Shown here: positions 52,929 through 61,375 of the stretch, piece after piece
Position numbering within the stretch: position 1 is the stretch's first letter
Layout of the letters: every line of letters starts with the position of its first letter
Notes under the pieces: generated by a model
What the model saw: only the letters and a program-made list of their open reading frames with translations
The model's database searches: none
What the model was told of the DNA's origin: nothing
Made by a program: the position numbers and the translations under genes
Assembly: GCA_900473415.1 (NCBI GenBank)
Contig: UCLR01000020.1
Location: 21,469-85,468 of the forward strand
Source: Hyphomicrobiales bacterium
GTDB lineage: Bacteria > Pseudomonadota > Alphaproteobacteria > Rhizobiales > Beijerinckiaceae
DNA length: 64,000 nt
Direction of reading: 5' to 3'

Positions 52929-54497
52929 ATGGCAAGTTCACAGCCCATGGACGGGGTTGAACTGGAAATCCTCTGGTCGAACCTGATCGGCATCGTCAAC
53001 GAGCGAGCCAAGGCGCTGCAGCGCATCGCCTTCAGCCCGATCGTCCGCGAGGCCGGAGACCTTGCTTGCGCGCTGTTCGACCAGCGTGGACGCATGGTGG
53101 CGCAGGCCAATACCGGCACACCCGGCCACATCAATTCGCTCGCGATCGCAGGCAGCCATCTGGTGCGGCAATTCAGGGGCCGCTGCGCGCCGGGCGACGT
53201 GCTGATCACCAACGACCCGTGGCTCTCGGCCGGACATTTCTTCGACATCACGGTGCTGACGCCGATCTTCGACGGCGAGAAGCTGATCGCCTATATCGGC
53301 TCGACCATTCACCACACCGATATCGGCGGCTACGGCATCGGCGCCGGCGCCCGCGACGTGCATGAGGAGGGGCTCTGGATCCCGCCGCTCAAGCTCTACG
53401 AGCGCGGCAAGCCGAGCGAGATGCTGCACGACATCATCCGCCACAACGTGCGCACGCCCGATGCCGTCTTCGGCGATCTCTCGGCGCAGGTCTCCTCGGG
53501 CGAGGCCGCAGCCGAGCATCTGATCGCGCTGTGCGAGCGTTACGGCATCGAGGACATCGAGGGCCTGTCGGACGAGATCATCAACCGCTCCGAGGAAGCG
53601 ACGCGTAACGCGATCCGCAAGCTCAAGCCCGGCACCTACCATGGCGAGGCCGTCTTCGACGTGCCCGGCGGCGAAGTCATTACGCTGAAGACGGCCGTCA
53701 CCGTCGATGCCGAGAACGGCTCGATCATCGTCGATTTCGACGGGTCGTCGCCGCAGACGACCACCGGCATCAACGTGGTGCTGAACTACACGCATGCCTA
53801 TTCGACCTTCGCGATCCGCTCCTGCCTCAATCCGGATCTGCCGAACAACACCGGGTCGCTGGCGCCGATCGAGGTGCGGGCGCCGAAGGGCTCGATCATC
53901 AACTGCGCCTATCCGGCGCCGGTTAATGCACGCCATGTCGTCGGCATGTATGTGCCGATGCCGATCCTGAAGGCCCTCCACCAGGTCATGCCCGAACGCG
54001 TGCTGGCGGAAGGCTCGGGAGCGGTCTGGACCATCCAGATCCAGGGCCGGCGCGCCAGCGGCGAGCCCTTCACATCCTCGATGTTCAACTACTCCGGCGG
54101 CATGGGGGCCCGCGCCGGCAAGCCGGGCCCGAGTGCGACCTGCTATCCGACGGGCGTTGCGGCGGTCCCGATCGAAATCCTGGAGGCAGCGATGCCGATT
54201 GTCTTCGACCGCAAAGAGCTGAGAGTCGGCTCCGGCGGCGAGGGGCGGATGCGCGGCGGCGACGGCCAGATCATCCAGTTCCACATGCTGACCGAGCACC
54301 CCTGGCTGCTGAACGCCGTGCCGAGCCGGCTCGACCGCGGGCCTGACGGCATCGATGGTGGCCTGTCCGGCGCTCCCGGCCGCTTCCTCGTCAACGGCAA
54401 ATCCGTCAGCGAAGCCAAGAAGCTGACCATGCAGGCCGGCGACGTCGTGCTGCTCGAGACGCCTGGCGGAGGCGGCTACGGCAAGCCAGCAGCCTGA
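52929..54497 (+). CDS. hyuB: Hydantoinase B / oxoprolinase family subunit (second copy)
   Basis: 522 residues, about 60 fewer than the other HyuB in this window. Marks: DGVELEILWSNLIGIVNERA near the start, FSPIVREAGDLACALFDQRG, ITNDPWLSAGHFFDITVLTP, STIHHTDIGGYG, and the C-terminal LETPGGGGYGKP. The catalytic partner is the HyuA just upstream. The substrate may be a hydantoin, N-methylhydantoin or oxoproline-like ring. An 81-base gap then separates it from the binding-protein gene, still in the same operon. Confidence 0.92.
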   Translation: MASSQPMDGVELEILWSNLIGIVNERAKALQRIAFSPIVREAGDLACALFDQRGRMVAQANTGTPGHINSLAIAGSHLVRQFRGRCAPGDVLITNDPWLSAGHFFDITVLTPIFDGEKLIAYIGSTIHHTDIGGYGIGAGARDVHEEGLWIPPLKLYERGKPSEMLHDIIRHNVRTPDAVFGDLSAQVSSGEAAAEHLIALCERYGIEDIEGLSDEIINRSEEATRNAIRKLKPGTYHGEAVFDVPGGEVITLKTAVTVDAENGSIIVDFDGSSPQTTTGINVVLNYTHAYSTFAIRSCLNPDLPNNTGSLAPIEVRAPKGSIINCAYPAPVNARHVVGMYVPMPILKALHQVMPERVLAEGSGAVWTIQIQGRRASGEPFTSSMFNYSGGMGARAGKPGPSATCYPTGVAAVPIEILEAAMPIVFDRKELRVGSGGEGRMRGGDGQIIQFHMLTEHPWLLNAVPSRLDRGPDGIDGGLSGAPGRFLVNGKSVSEAKKLTMQAGDVVLLETPGGGGYGKPAA

Positions 54498-54578
54498 CGG
54501 CGATTTCCAGAAGACCAAGAAACGCCGGGGCCTCACAGCGGGGCGACCGGACAGAAACAGAGGGAACCGGGAGGAGAT

Positions 54579-55721
54579 ATGATGAAGCAGACGTTCTTCG
54601 CGGCGAGCATCGCCGCAAGCCTGGTGATGGCCGGCGCCGCACCCGTTAGCGCGCAGGAACCCTACAAGATCGGCGTGTCGGCCGGCCTGACCGGTTATGC
54701 CGCGACCGTCGACCGCGCCTGGCGCGACGGTGTTGAGCTGGCGGCCGCCGCGGTGAACGCCAAGGGCGGCGTCATGGGCCGAAAGATCCAGGTCGTCGTC
54801 GAGGACAACCGCTCGGAGCCTCAGGAAGCGGTGACCGTCTATCGAAAGATGCTCAGCTCGGACAAGGTCGACGTCTTCGTCAGCGGCTGCGTCTCGGCCG
54901 GCAATTTCGCGGCGGCGGGATTGCTGCTGCGGGCCAAGGTGCCGATGATGCTGTGCTCGATCCTGCCGCAGCAAGCCGAGCACCTGCCCTGGGCCTTCAC
55001 CACCCTGCCGCCGGCCGGCTTCGAAGTCGACAAGCGTCTGGAATACCTCAAGGAAAAGACTCAAGTTCGTAAGATCGCGGTGCTGCATGACCCGACCCCC
55101 TACGCAAATCTGCAGAAGGGTGTGGCCGAGCGCAACGCAGCGAAATACGGGCTCGAGGTCGTCTCGGTCGACCAGTACAAGCAGGACGATGCCGATCTGA
55201 GCGTCCAGATCAGCAAGGCGCGGTCGGCCGGTGCGGGGGCTATCCTGAAGATCGGGCTGGGCGGCACCACGCTCACCGCCGCCAAGAACATCAAGCAGCT
55301 CGGCGCCGACATGCTGCTGCTGACGAGCCTCGAAGACCTCGCCGTTTTCGGTCCGGTCGCGGAGGTTCTGGGCGACAAGTTCTTCTTCGTCGCCTCGCCC
55401 TCGCAGGTCTACGAGGCGCTGCCCGAGGGCGCTCTCAAGACGAACATCAAGGCTTTCCTCGATCCCTGGCGCGAGAAGTTCAAGGATCGCGACCCGAACT
55501 GGGCCTCGCGTGGCTGGGACGGCGTCATGCTGACGGTGGCCGCGATCGAGAAGGCCAAGTCCTTCGAGGGCGAGAAGCTGCGCGGCGCCTATGAAGAGCT
55601 GACCGGCTTCCAGGGGACGACCGGGGTCTACAATTTCCGGCCGGACCTGCACCAGGGCATCACCGAGAACCCCTTCGTGCTCGCCACCATCCAAGGCGGC
55701 AAGGTCAAGGTGGTGCAATGA
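54579..55721 (+). CDS. livK: Branched-chain amino acid-type ABC transporter substrate-binding protein
   Basis: 380 residues; GGGAGGAG lies just before ATG 54579. The signal peptide (about 1-25) ends VSAQE. The mature protein begins PYKIGVSAGLTG, then AWRDGVELAAAAVNAKGGVM and VVVEDNRSEPQEAVTVYRKM, the clear LivK/type I periplasmic-binding pattern. The set of genes that follows (livF, livM, livG, livH) makes a complete importer. Liv-type proteins in rhizobia bind many solutes beyond Leu, Ile and Val, including amides, so the hydantoinase substrate is a good candidate. Confidence 0.91.
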   Translation: MMKQTFFAASIAASLVMAGAAPVSAQEPYKIGVSAGLTGYAATVDRAWRDGVELAAAAVNAKGGVMGRKIQVVVEDNRSEPQEAVTVYRKMLSSDKVDVFVSGCVSAGNFAAAGLLLRAKVPMMLCSILPQQAEHLPWAFTTLPPAGFEVDKRLEYLKEKTQVRKIAVLHDPTPYANLQKGVAERNAAKYGLEVVSVDQYKQDDADLSVQISKARSAGAGAILKIGLGGTTLTAAKNIKQLGADMLLLTSLEDLAVFGPVAEVLGDKFFFVASPSQVYEALPEGALKTNIKAFLDPWREKFKDRDPNWASRGWDGVMLTVAAIEKAKSFEGEKLRGAYEELTGFQGTTGVYNFRPDLHQGITENPFVLATIQGGKVKVVQ

Positions 55722-56464
55722 GCCTCGCCGTCGCAGCCAAGACCGATGCGAGCACGGCTCCGGCGATCCTGGCTGCGACCGGCCTGTCGGCGCGCTACGG
55801 CCATATCCATGCGCTGCACGGGGTCGACCTGCAGATCGGCGAGGGCGAGCTCGTCGCCGTTCTCGGGCCCAACGGTGCTGGCAAATCGACTTTGCTGCGC
55901 GCGATCATGGGTCTCTCCGCCAATGACGGAGAGGTCCGCTTCCGAGGCGAGGCGCTGCCGCGGCGGGATCCTGTCGCGGTCGCCTCGCGCGGCATCGTGC
56001 TGGTGCCGGAGGGACGGGGCCTGTTCTCGCCGATGAGCGTCTCCGACAATCTGGAACTCGGCGCCTACCGCCTGGGCGACAAGGCCGAGTTCAAGCGCCG
56101 GCGGGAGCGTGTGCTGGCCCTGTTCCCGCGCCTGAAGGAGCGGCTCGGCCAGGTTGCTGGCTCGATGTCCGGCGGCGAGCAGCAGATGCTGGCGATCGGG
56201 CGGGCGCTGATGGCCGGACCGAAGCTCCTGCTGCTGGACGAGCCGTCGCTTGGCCTGGCACCGCGCGTCACCGAGGAAATCCTGGAGACGCTCGGCCTCC
56301 TGAACCGCGAGGGTCTGGCGATCGTGCTGGTCGAGCAGAAGGCGCCGCTGGCGCTGGAGCTCGCCAACCGCGTCTACCTGCTTTCGCTCGGGCGCATCGT
56401 CGCCGAACTCGATCCGCGTGACATCACCTCCCATGACGATCTCGCCCGCCATTACTTCGCCTGA
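55718..56464 (+). CDS. livF: Liv-type ABC transporter ATPase LivF
   Basis: 248 residues. ATG 55718 overlaps the binding-protein stop by four bases. Walker A GPNGAGKST (50-58), signature MSGGEQQMLAIGRALM (about 150-165), Walker B LLLDEPSLGLAP and VLVEQ are intact. The LivF-type short C-terminus distinguishes it from LivG. It pairs with LivG. The next gene starts within its last 47 bases. Confidence 0.92.
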   Translation: MSLAVAAKTDASTAPAILAATGLSARYGHIHALHGVDLQIGEGELVAVLGPNGAGKSTLLRAIMGLSANDGEVRFRGEALPRRDPVAVASRGIVLVPEGRGLFSPMSVSDNLELGAYRLGDKAEFKRRRERVLALFPRLKERLGQVAGSMSGGEQQMLAIGRALMAGPKLLLLDEPSLGLAPRVTEEILETLGLLNREGLAIVLVEQKAPLALELANRVYLLSLGRIVAELDPRDITSHDDLARHYFA

Positions 56465-57398
56465 ACGGCGCCCGCTCAGGCTGGCCGGCCTCCTGCCATG
56501 GCTCTTCGCCGTGCTGGTCGTCGGTTATGCCATGGTCGTCGGCGGCTATGCCGCGACCGTCGTCTCCTTCGCCCTGATCTACGCGGTGTTCGTGACCGGG
56601 CTGAACCTGTTCATGGGCTTCGCCGCGCAGGTTTCGTTCGGGCAGAACGCCTTCGCCGCCATCGGCGGCTATCTCTCCGCCGTGCTGACGGCGACCTATG
56701 GCTGGAGCCCCCTGCCCGCCATGGCGCTGGGCATCGCCGCCGCCGTCCTGACCGCCGCGATCGTCGGATACCCCGCGCTCCGGCTCAAGGGCCACTACCT
56801 CGCCATGGGCACGCTGGCCATTGGGCTGATCACCTATGAGATCACGGTCGAATGGCAGTCGGTGACCCAGGGCTATATGGGCATCTCCGGCATCCCGCCT
56901 TTCGGGATCGGCCCCTACGAGATCACCTCCGACCGTGGGCAGCTCGTCCTGTTGTCACTGGTCGTCGCGGCCAGCCTCTTCGCCGCAGCCCGCATCCGCC
57001 GCTCGCGCTTCGGCCGCGCGCTGTCCGCGGTGGCGGGCAGCGAGGAGGCGGCGGTCGCGCTCGGCATCGACGTCGCGCGCTACAAGCTCGCAGCCTTCCT
57101 GCTCTCGGCCGGCTTCGCGGCGCTGGCAGGCTCCCTCTTCGTCCATGTCGTCGGCTTCGTCAGCCCCGAGGTCTTCGGCCTGCACATGGTCATCGTCACC
57201 TTCACCATGCTTTATGTGGGCGGCATCGGCACCGTGGTCGGGCCGCTGGTGGGGGCGCTGATCGTCAGCCTGCTGCCCGAGACCTTTCGTGCCTTCAAGG
57301 ACTATCAGGACCTCGCCTATGGCGCGGCGCTGATCCTGCTGCTGATCTATGCCCCGCGCGGCCTCGCCAGTCTGTTTTCGCCGCGAGGCCGCTCATGA
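56418..57398 (+). CDS. livM: Liv-type ABC transporter permease LivM
   Basis: Up to 326 residues from GTG 56418; ATG 56433 is an alternative, and both overlap the end of livF. About eight to ten helices are present. Family marks are GLNLFMGFAAQVSFGQNAFA, YPALRLKGHYLAMGTLAIG and the cytoplasmic loop SRFGRALSAVAGSEEAAVAL with GIDVARYKLAAF. It forms the channel with LivH. Its stop overlaps livG by four bases. Confidence 0.9.
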   Translation: MTSPPMTISPAITSPERRPLRLAGLLPWLFAVLVVGYAMVVGGYAATVVSFALIYAVFVTGLNLFMGFAAQVSFGQNAFAAIGGYLSAVLTATYGWSPLPAMALGIAAAVLTAAIVGYPALRLKGHYLAMGTLAIGLITYEITVEWQSVTQGYMGISGIPPFGIGPYEITSDRGQLVLLSLVVAASLFAAARIRRSRFGRALSAVAGSEEAAVALGIDVARYKLAAFLLSAGFAALAGSLFVHVVGFVSPEVFGLHMVIVTFTMLYVGGIGTVVGPLVGALIVSLLPETFRAFKDYQDLAYGAALILLLIYAPRGLASLFSPRGRS

Positions 57399-58210
57399 GC
57401 CGGCTTCGCCTGGAAGGCGTGACGCGCCGCTTCGGCGGGCTGGTCGCAGTCGACAACGTATCGTTCGAGGTGCCCGCAGAGGGCGTGACGGCCATCATCG
57501 GCCCTAATGGCGCCGGCAAGACGACGCTGTTCAACCTGATCGCGGGGGCCCTGCCGCCCAGCGCTGGCCGCATCCTGTTCGAAGGCGCCGACATCACCGG
57601 CCGCCCCCCGGCTGGGATCGCCGCAGCCGGGCTGGTCAGGACGTTCCAGCTGGTCAAGCTGTTCGAGGATCTGAGCGTACTCGACAACGTCAAGGTCGGC
57701 TGCCACCTGCAGGGCAAGGCGGGTCTGTTCGGGGCGCTGCTGCGGTTCGCCTCGGCCCGCGAGGAAGAGGCTGCGGTTGATGTACGGGCGCGCGAGCTGC
57801 TCGCCTTCGCAGGGCTCTCCGCCTTTGCGGACGAGCCTGCTTTCGGCCTGCCCTATGGCCGCCAGCGTATGCTCGAGCTTGCGCGGGCCATGGCGGCGGG
57901 GCCGCGGCTCATCCTGCTCGACGAGCCGGCGGCCGGCCTCAACACCGAGGAATCGGCCGCGCTGGCGCGCGTCATCCGCCGCATCGCCGAGGAGGGCACC
58001 AGCGTCCTCCTGATCGAGCACGACATGACATTGGTGATGAACACGGCCGACCGCGTCGTCGTGGTCGATTTCGGTCGCAAGATCGCCGAAGGCACGCCCA
58101 CCGAAGTGCGCGCCAACCCGGCCGTGATCGCGGCCTATCTCGGCACAGGCAAGTCTGCCACAGGTGCCGCCGTCACCGCGTCCGATCATCAGGAGACGGC
58201 CCGTGGCTGA
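57395..58210 (+). CDS. livG: Liv-type ABC transporter ATPase LivG
   Basis: 271 residues from ATG 57395 at the livM overlap; the open frame begins earlier only as a livM shadow. Walker A GPNGAGKTT (36-44), the LivG-type GLVRTFQLVKLFEDLSVLDN, signature-like LPYGRQRMLELARAMA and Walker B LILLDEPAAGLN are present. The signature reads YGRQR in place of SGGQ, as is common in LivG. It pairs with LivF as the motor of the importer. Confidence 0.92.
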   Translation: MSRLRLEGVTRRFGGLVAVDNVSFEVPAEGVTAIIGPNGAGKTTLFNLIAGALPPSAGRILFEGADITGRPPAGIAAAGLVRTFQLVKLFEDLSVLDNVKVGCHLQGKAGLFGALLRFASAREEEAAVDVRARELLAFAGLSAFADEPAFGLPYGRQRMLELARAMAAGPRLILLDEPAAGLNTEESAALARVIRRIAEEGTSVLLIEHDMTLVMNTADRVVVVDFGRKIAEGTPTEVRANPAVIAAYLGTGKSATGAAVTASDHQETARG

Positions 58211-59081
58211 CTGGTCCTACATACCGCAGGTCCTGGTCAGCGGGCTCGGCATCGGCTGCGTCTACGGGTTGATCGGCATCGGCTTCTGCGTGATCTACAA
58301 TGCCAGCGGCATCGTAAACTTCGCGCAGGGCGCGTTCGTGATGCTGGGCGGCATGATCACTCACATGCTGTTCGCTCGGAACGGCGTGCCCCTGCCGTTG
58401 GCGGCTGTGATCGCGATCGCGGCTGTCGCGCTGCTGGGTGTCGCCATCGAGCGCGTGGTCGTCCGGCCGCTCTGGAACCGCAAGGCGACGATGTTCGTCA
58501 TGATCCTGGCGACGCTGGCTGCGCAGATCGTGATCGAACGTCTCACCCTGATCGCCGTTGGAGACCAGCCCAAGACACTGCCAGTCTTCACCGACAGGCC
58601 GCCCCTGATGATCGGCGGTGTCGCGATCGGCTTCCAGCTGATCTGGATCGTCGGCGGGTCGATCGCGATCGTAGGACTGTTGGCTGCATTCTTCAGCCTC
58701 ACCAAGACCGGCAAGGCGATGCGCGCCTGCTCGATCAACCGCGAGGCGGCGGCGCTTCAGGGCATACCGGTCTCGCGCATGCTGGCGCTGGCCTTCGCGC
58801 TGAGCGCGGCACTCGGCGCCTTCGCCGGCATCCTGATCACGCCGACGCAGTACACCGCCTTCAATGTCGGCGTGCCCTTCGCGATCAGCGGCTTTATCGC
58901 CGCGATCGTCGGCGGCTTCGGCCGGCCCTTCGGCGCCTTTCTGGGCGGGCTCCTGCTCGGCCTCCTCCAGGCGCTCGCCATCGTCGGCTTTGGTGCGGGG
59001 CTGAAAAACGTCGCGGCGCTATCGGTGCTGCTGTTGTTCCTGTTCATCCGCCCATCGGGAATTCTCGGCGCGGCCAAATAA
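58203..59081 (+). CDS. livH: Liv-type ABC transporter permease LivH
   Basis: 292 residues from GTG 58203, with GGAGA upstream and an eight-base overlap with livG; the earlier ATG at 58164 is inside livG and unlikely. About eight helices are seen, with YGLIGIGFCVIYNASGIVNF and AQGAFVMLGGMI near the start and the coupling loop TKTGKAMRACSINREAAALQ. It completes the five-part Liv-type importer of this operon. Confidence 0.91.
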   Translation: MADWSYIPQVLVSGLGIGCVYGLIGIGFCVIYNASGIVNFAQGAFVMLGGMITHMLFARNGVPLPLAAVIAIAAVALLGVAIERVVVRPLWNRKATMFVMILATLAAQIVIERLTLIAVGDQPKTLPVFTDRPPLMIGGVAIGFQLIWIVGGSIAIVGLLAAFFSLTKTGKAMRACSINREAAALQGIPVSRMLALAFALSAALGAFAGILITPTQYTAFNVGVPFAISGFIAAIVGGFGRPFGAFLGGLLLGLLQALAIVGFGAGLKNVAALSVLLLFLFIRPSGILGAAK

Positions 59082-59123
59082 GGGCGCTTGCCCCGCCGTC
59101 GCATTGCAATCGGGAGACTTGCC

Positions 59124-59456
59124 TTGGACATTCACAAGATCGACTGGAGCAGCATTCCGTGGACGCCGGTCCGTCCGGGCGTCGACCGCAAGGCCTTCTC
59201 CGGCAGTGCCGCAACGCTGGCGCTGCACCGGCTGATGCCTGGCCATGAGCCGAAGCCGCACAGCCATCCTCATGAGCAGATCGCCTATATCGTCAGCGGC
59301 ACGATCCGCTTCTTCATCGGCGGGGAGGAGCATCTGATCGGGCCTGGCGGCTTGGTCGTGATCCCGTCGAATGTCGAGCATTGGGGCGAGGTCGTCGGCG
59401 ACGAGCCAGTGATCAATCTCGACGTGTTCACCCCGCGCCGGCCCGAATACGCCTGA
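59124..59456 (+). CDS. Small cupin-domain protein
   Basis: 110 residues from TTG 59124, supported by CGGGAGA just upstream; a longer in-frame option from 59088 lacks this. The cupin core is very clear: PHSHPHEQIAYIVSGTIRFF (HxHxxE metal set), FIGGEEHLIGPGGLVVIPSN and VEHWGEVV with the last metal His. Such small cupins act as isomerases, sugar or acid-binding proteins or oxygenase-like enzymes; the reaction is unknown. It follows livH by 42 bases and belongs to the hydantoin-type operon. Confidence 0.85.
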   Translation: MDIHKIDWSSIPWTPVRPGVDRKAFSGSAATLALHRLMPGHEPKPHSHPHEQIAYIVSGTIRFFIGGEEHLIGPGGLVVIPSNVEHWGEVVGDEPVINLDVFTPRRPEYA

Positions 59457-59783
59457 GCCGGGCGCCCCCGGTGATTTTCTGTCTGCGGCGCACGGCCGCC
59501 AGCCGCATTCTGCGTGAAGGCCGCAGGGGAGGGCGCAGCGACCGCGCGCCCTGAGCAGAACGTGTGCCCGGGGCCGACCACAGACACCGTGCCTCGACAC
59601 GGATCAGTATCCGTCGGAGGCTACACAACAAGCAGAAGCTCAAAACAAGAGCGTGTCGACCAGAGCGGCGCGCTGCTGCGCTCCTTGCGGGCCATTTCCC
59701 GCGCGCTAGGATCGATGCGCCAAGCCGGCCGGGGCGCTCGGCAATCCGGGTCCGTTTCGTCTGCTCAACGGAAGGTCCAAAGC
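59457..59783. other. Gap with small dyads before the orphan binding-protein gene
   Basis: 327 bases. A reading frame runs through from 59514, but its first 90 residues lack similarity and the real start is at 59784. Small inverted repeats occur (GGGCGC...GCGCCC near 59535; ACGGAT-CAGT-ATCCGT near 59598). A promoter or partial terminator between cupin and binding protein is possible. Confidence 0.4.
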
Positions 59784-61364
59784 ATGAAGCGTCGTACATT
59801 TCTTGGCGCGGCCGCAGGCGCCGCTGCGTTCGTGGCCGCGAGGCCTAGTCTCGCACAGCCCGCCAAAGTCCTGAAGTTCGTCCCCGAGTCGGATGTCGCG
59901 ATTGTCGATCCCGTCTGGACTACGGCGACGGTGACGCGCAACCACGGTTACCTCGTTTTCGACACGCTCTACGGGCAGAACGCCGAATACGGCTTCGAAC
60001 CGCAGATGGTCGCCGGCCATACGATCGAGGACGACGGCAAGCTCTGGCGGCTGACGCTGCGCGAAGGCCTCCGCTTCCACGATGGCGAGCCGGTTCGGGC
60101 GCAAGATGTCGTGCCAAGCGTGCGTCGCTTCGCCGCCCGCGACGCCTTCGGCCGGGCGCTTATGGACGCGACCGACGAACTCTCGGCCGAGTCCGACCGC
60201 GTTGTGAAATTCCGCCTGAAGCGGCCCTTCCCGCTGCTGCCGGCCGCGCTCGGCAAGACCGGAACGTCGATGCCCTGCATCATGCCGGAGCGCCTCGCAC
60301 TGGCCGATCCCAACAAGCAGGTCACGGAGATGATCGGCAGCGGCCCGTTCCGCTTCAAGGCCGACGAACGGGTCCCGGGGGCGCTTGCGGTCTATGAGAA
60401 GTTTTCCGGCTATGTTCCGCGCCCGAACGGTTCCGCGAGCTTCACGGCCGGCCCCAAGAACGTGTTCTTCGATCGTGTCGAATGGAGAATCATGCCCGAT
60501 CCTTCGACGGCGGCCAACGCGCTGCGCGCCGGTGAAGTGCATTGGTGGCAGAACCCGACGCCCGATCTTCAGGCGGTACTGAAGAGCCAGACCGGCATCA
60601 AGCTCGCGGGCCTCGACCCGGCAGGTGGCATCGGCTGTCTGCGCTTCAACTCTCTGCACCCCCCGTTCGATAACCCGGCGATCAGGCGGGCCTTGCTTGG
60701 TGCCATCGACCAGAGCGAATTCATGACCGCGGTCGCCGGTGAGGAGCGCTCGCTCTGGAAGGACCATGTCGGCGTCTTCAGTCCCGACACACCGCTGGCG
60801 ACGACGGCGGGAACCGATGTCCTGGTGGGCAAGCGGGATTTCGCCGCGGTCAAGCGGGAACTAGCCGCGGCGGGCTACAAGGGCGAGCGCGTGGTGCTGC
60901 TCGATCCGGCCGATTACCCCTCGACTCATGCGCTGGCGATGGTCGCCGCAGATGCGCTCCAGAAATGCGGCATGAACGTCGATCTCGTCTCCACCGATTG
61001 GGGCACGGTCGTTCAGCGCCGCGCCAGCAAGCAGCCCAGCGACAAGGGCGGCTGGAACATCTTCTTCACCTATCTCAACGGCACCAATAATTTCGATCCC
61101 GCGAGCCAGCTCGGCATTCGTGGCAATGGCGATCAGGCTTGGTTCGGCTGGCCGAAATCGCCGCGCCTGGAAGAATTGCGGCTCGATTGGTTTGCGGCCA
61201 AGGACCTCGCCGAGCAGAAGGCGATCTGCGCCGAAATCCAGAAGCAGTTCTTCGTCGACGTGCCCTATATTCCGCTCGGCGCCTATTACGAGAAGACCGC
61301 TTATCGGGGGCTGACCGGCATGCGCATCGGCTTCGCGCAGTTCTACGACGTGAAGCCGGCGTGA
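59784..61364 (+). CDS. Orphan peptide-type (family 5) ABC substrate-binding protein
   Basis: 526 residues from ATG 59784. The N-terminus MKRRTFLGAAAGAAAFVAAR is a Tat-type signal (RRTFL) ending SLAQP. The mature protein carries LVFDTLYGQNAEYGFEPQMV, LRLTLREGLRFHDGEPV-like LREGLRFHDGEPVRAQDV and RRALLGAIDQSEF, all typical of family 5 peptide/nickel-binding proteins. No DppBCDF-type permeases or ATPases follow; the next gene is a metallopeptidase-like enzyme. It may use the permeases of the other operon in this window, 11-16 kb away, or another set. Confidence 0.9.
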   Translation: MKRRTFLGAAAGAAAFVAARPSLAQPAKVLKFVPESDVAIVDPVWTTATVTRNHGYLVFDTLYGQNAEYGFEPQMVAGHTIEDDGKLWRLTLREGLRFHDGEPVRAQDVVPSVRRFAARDAFGRALMDATDELSAESDRVVKFRLKRPFPLLPAALGKTGTSMPCIMPERLALADPNKQVTEMIGSGPFRFKADERVPGALAVYEKFSGYVPRPNGSASFTAGPKNVFFDRVEWRIMPDPSTAANALRAGEVHWWQNPTPDLQAVLKSQTGIKLAGLDPAGGIGCLRFNSLHPPFDNPAIRRALLGAIDQSEFMTAVAGEERSLWKDHVGVFSPDTPLATTAGTDVLVGKRDFAAVKRELAAAGYKGERVVLLDPADYPSTHALAMVAADALQKCGMNVDLVSTDWGTVVQRRASKQPSDKGGWNIFFTYLNGTNNFDPASQLGIRGNGDQAWFGWPKSPRLEELRLDWFAAKDLAEQKAICAEIQKQFFVDVPYIPLGAYYEKTAYRGLTGMRIGFAQFYDVKPA

Positions 61365-61375
61365 CGAGCCGCCGG

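Noticed and set aside
52938..55718. 926-residue minus-strand frame under hyuB and livK
   Set aside because: Frame shadow of two clearly identified genes in GC-rich DNA; composition is His/Asp/Arg-rich with no domain.
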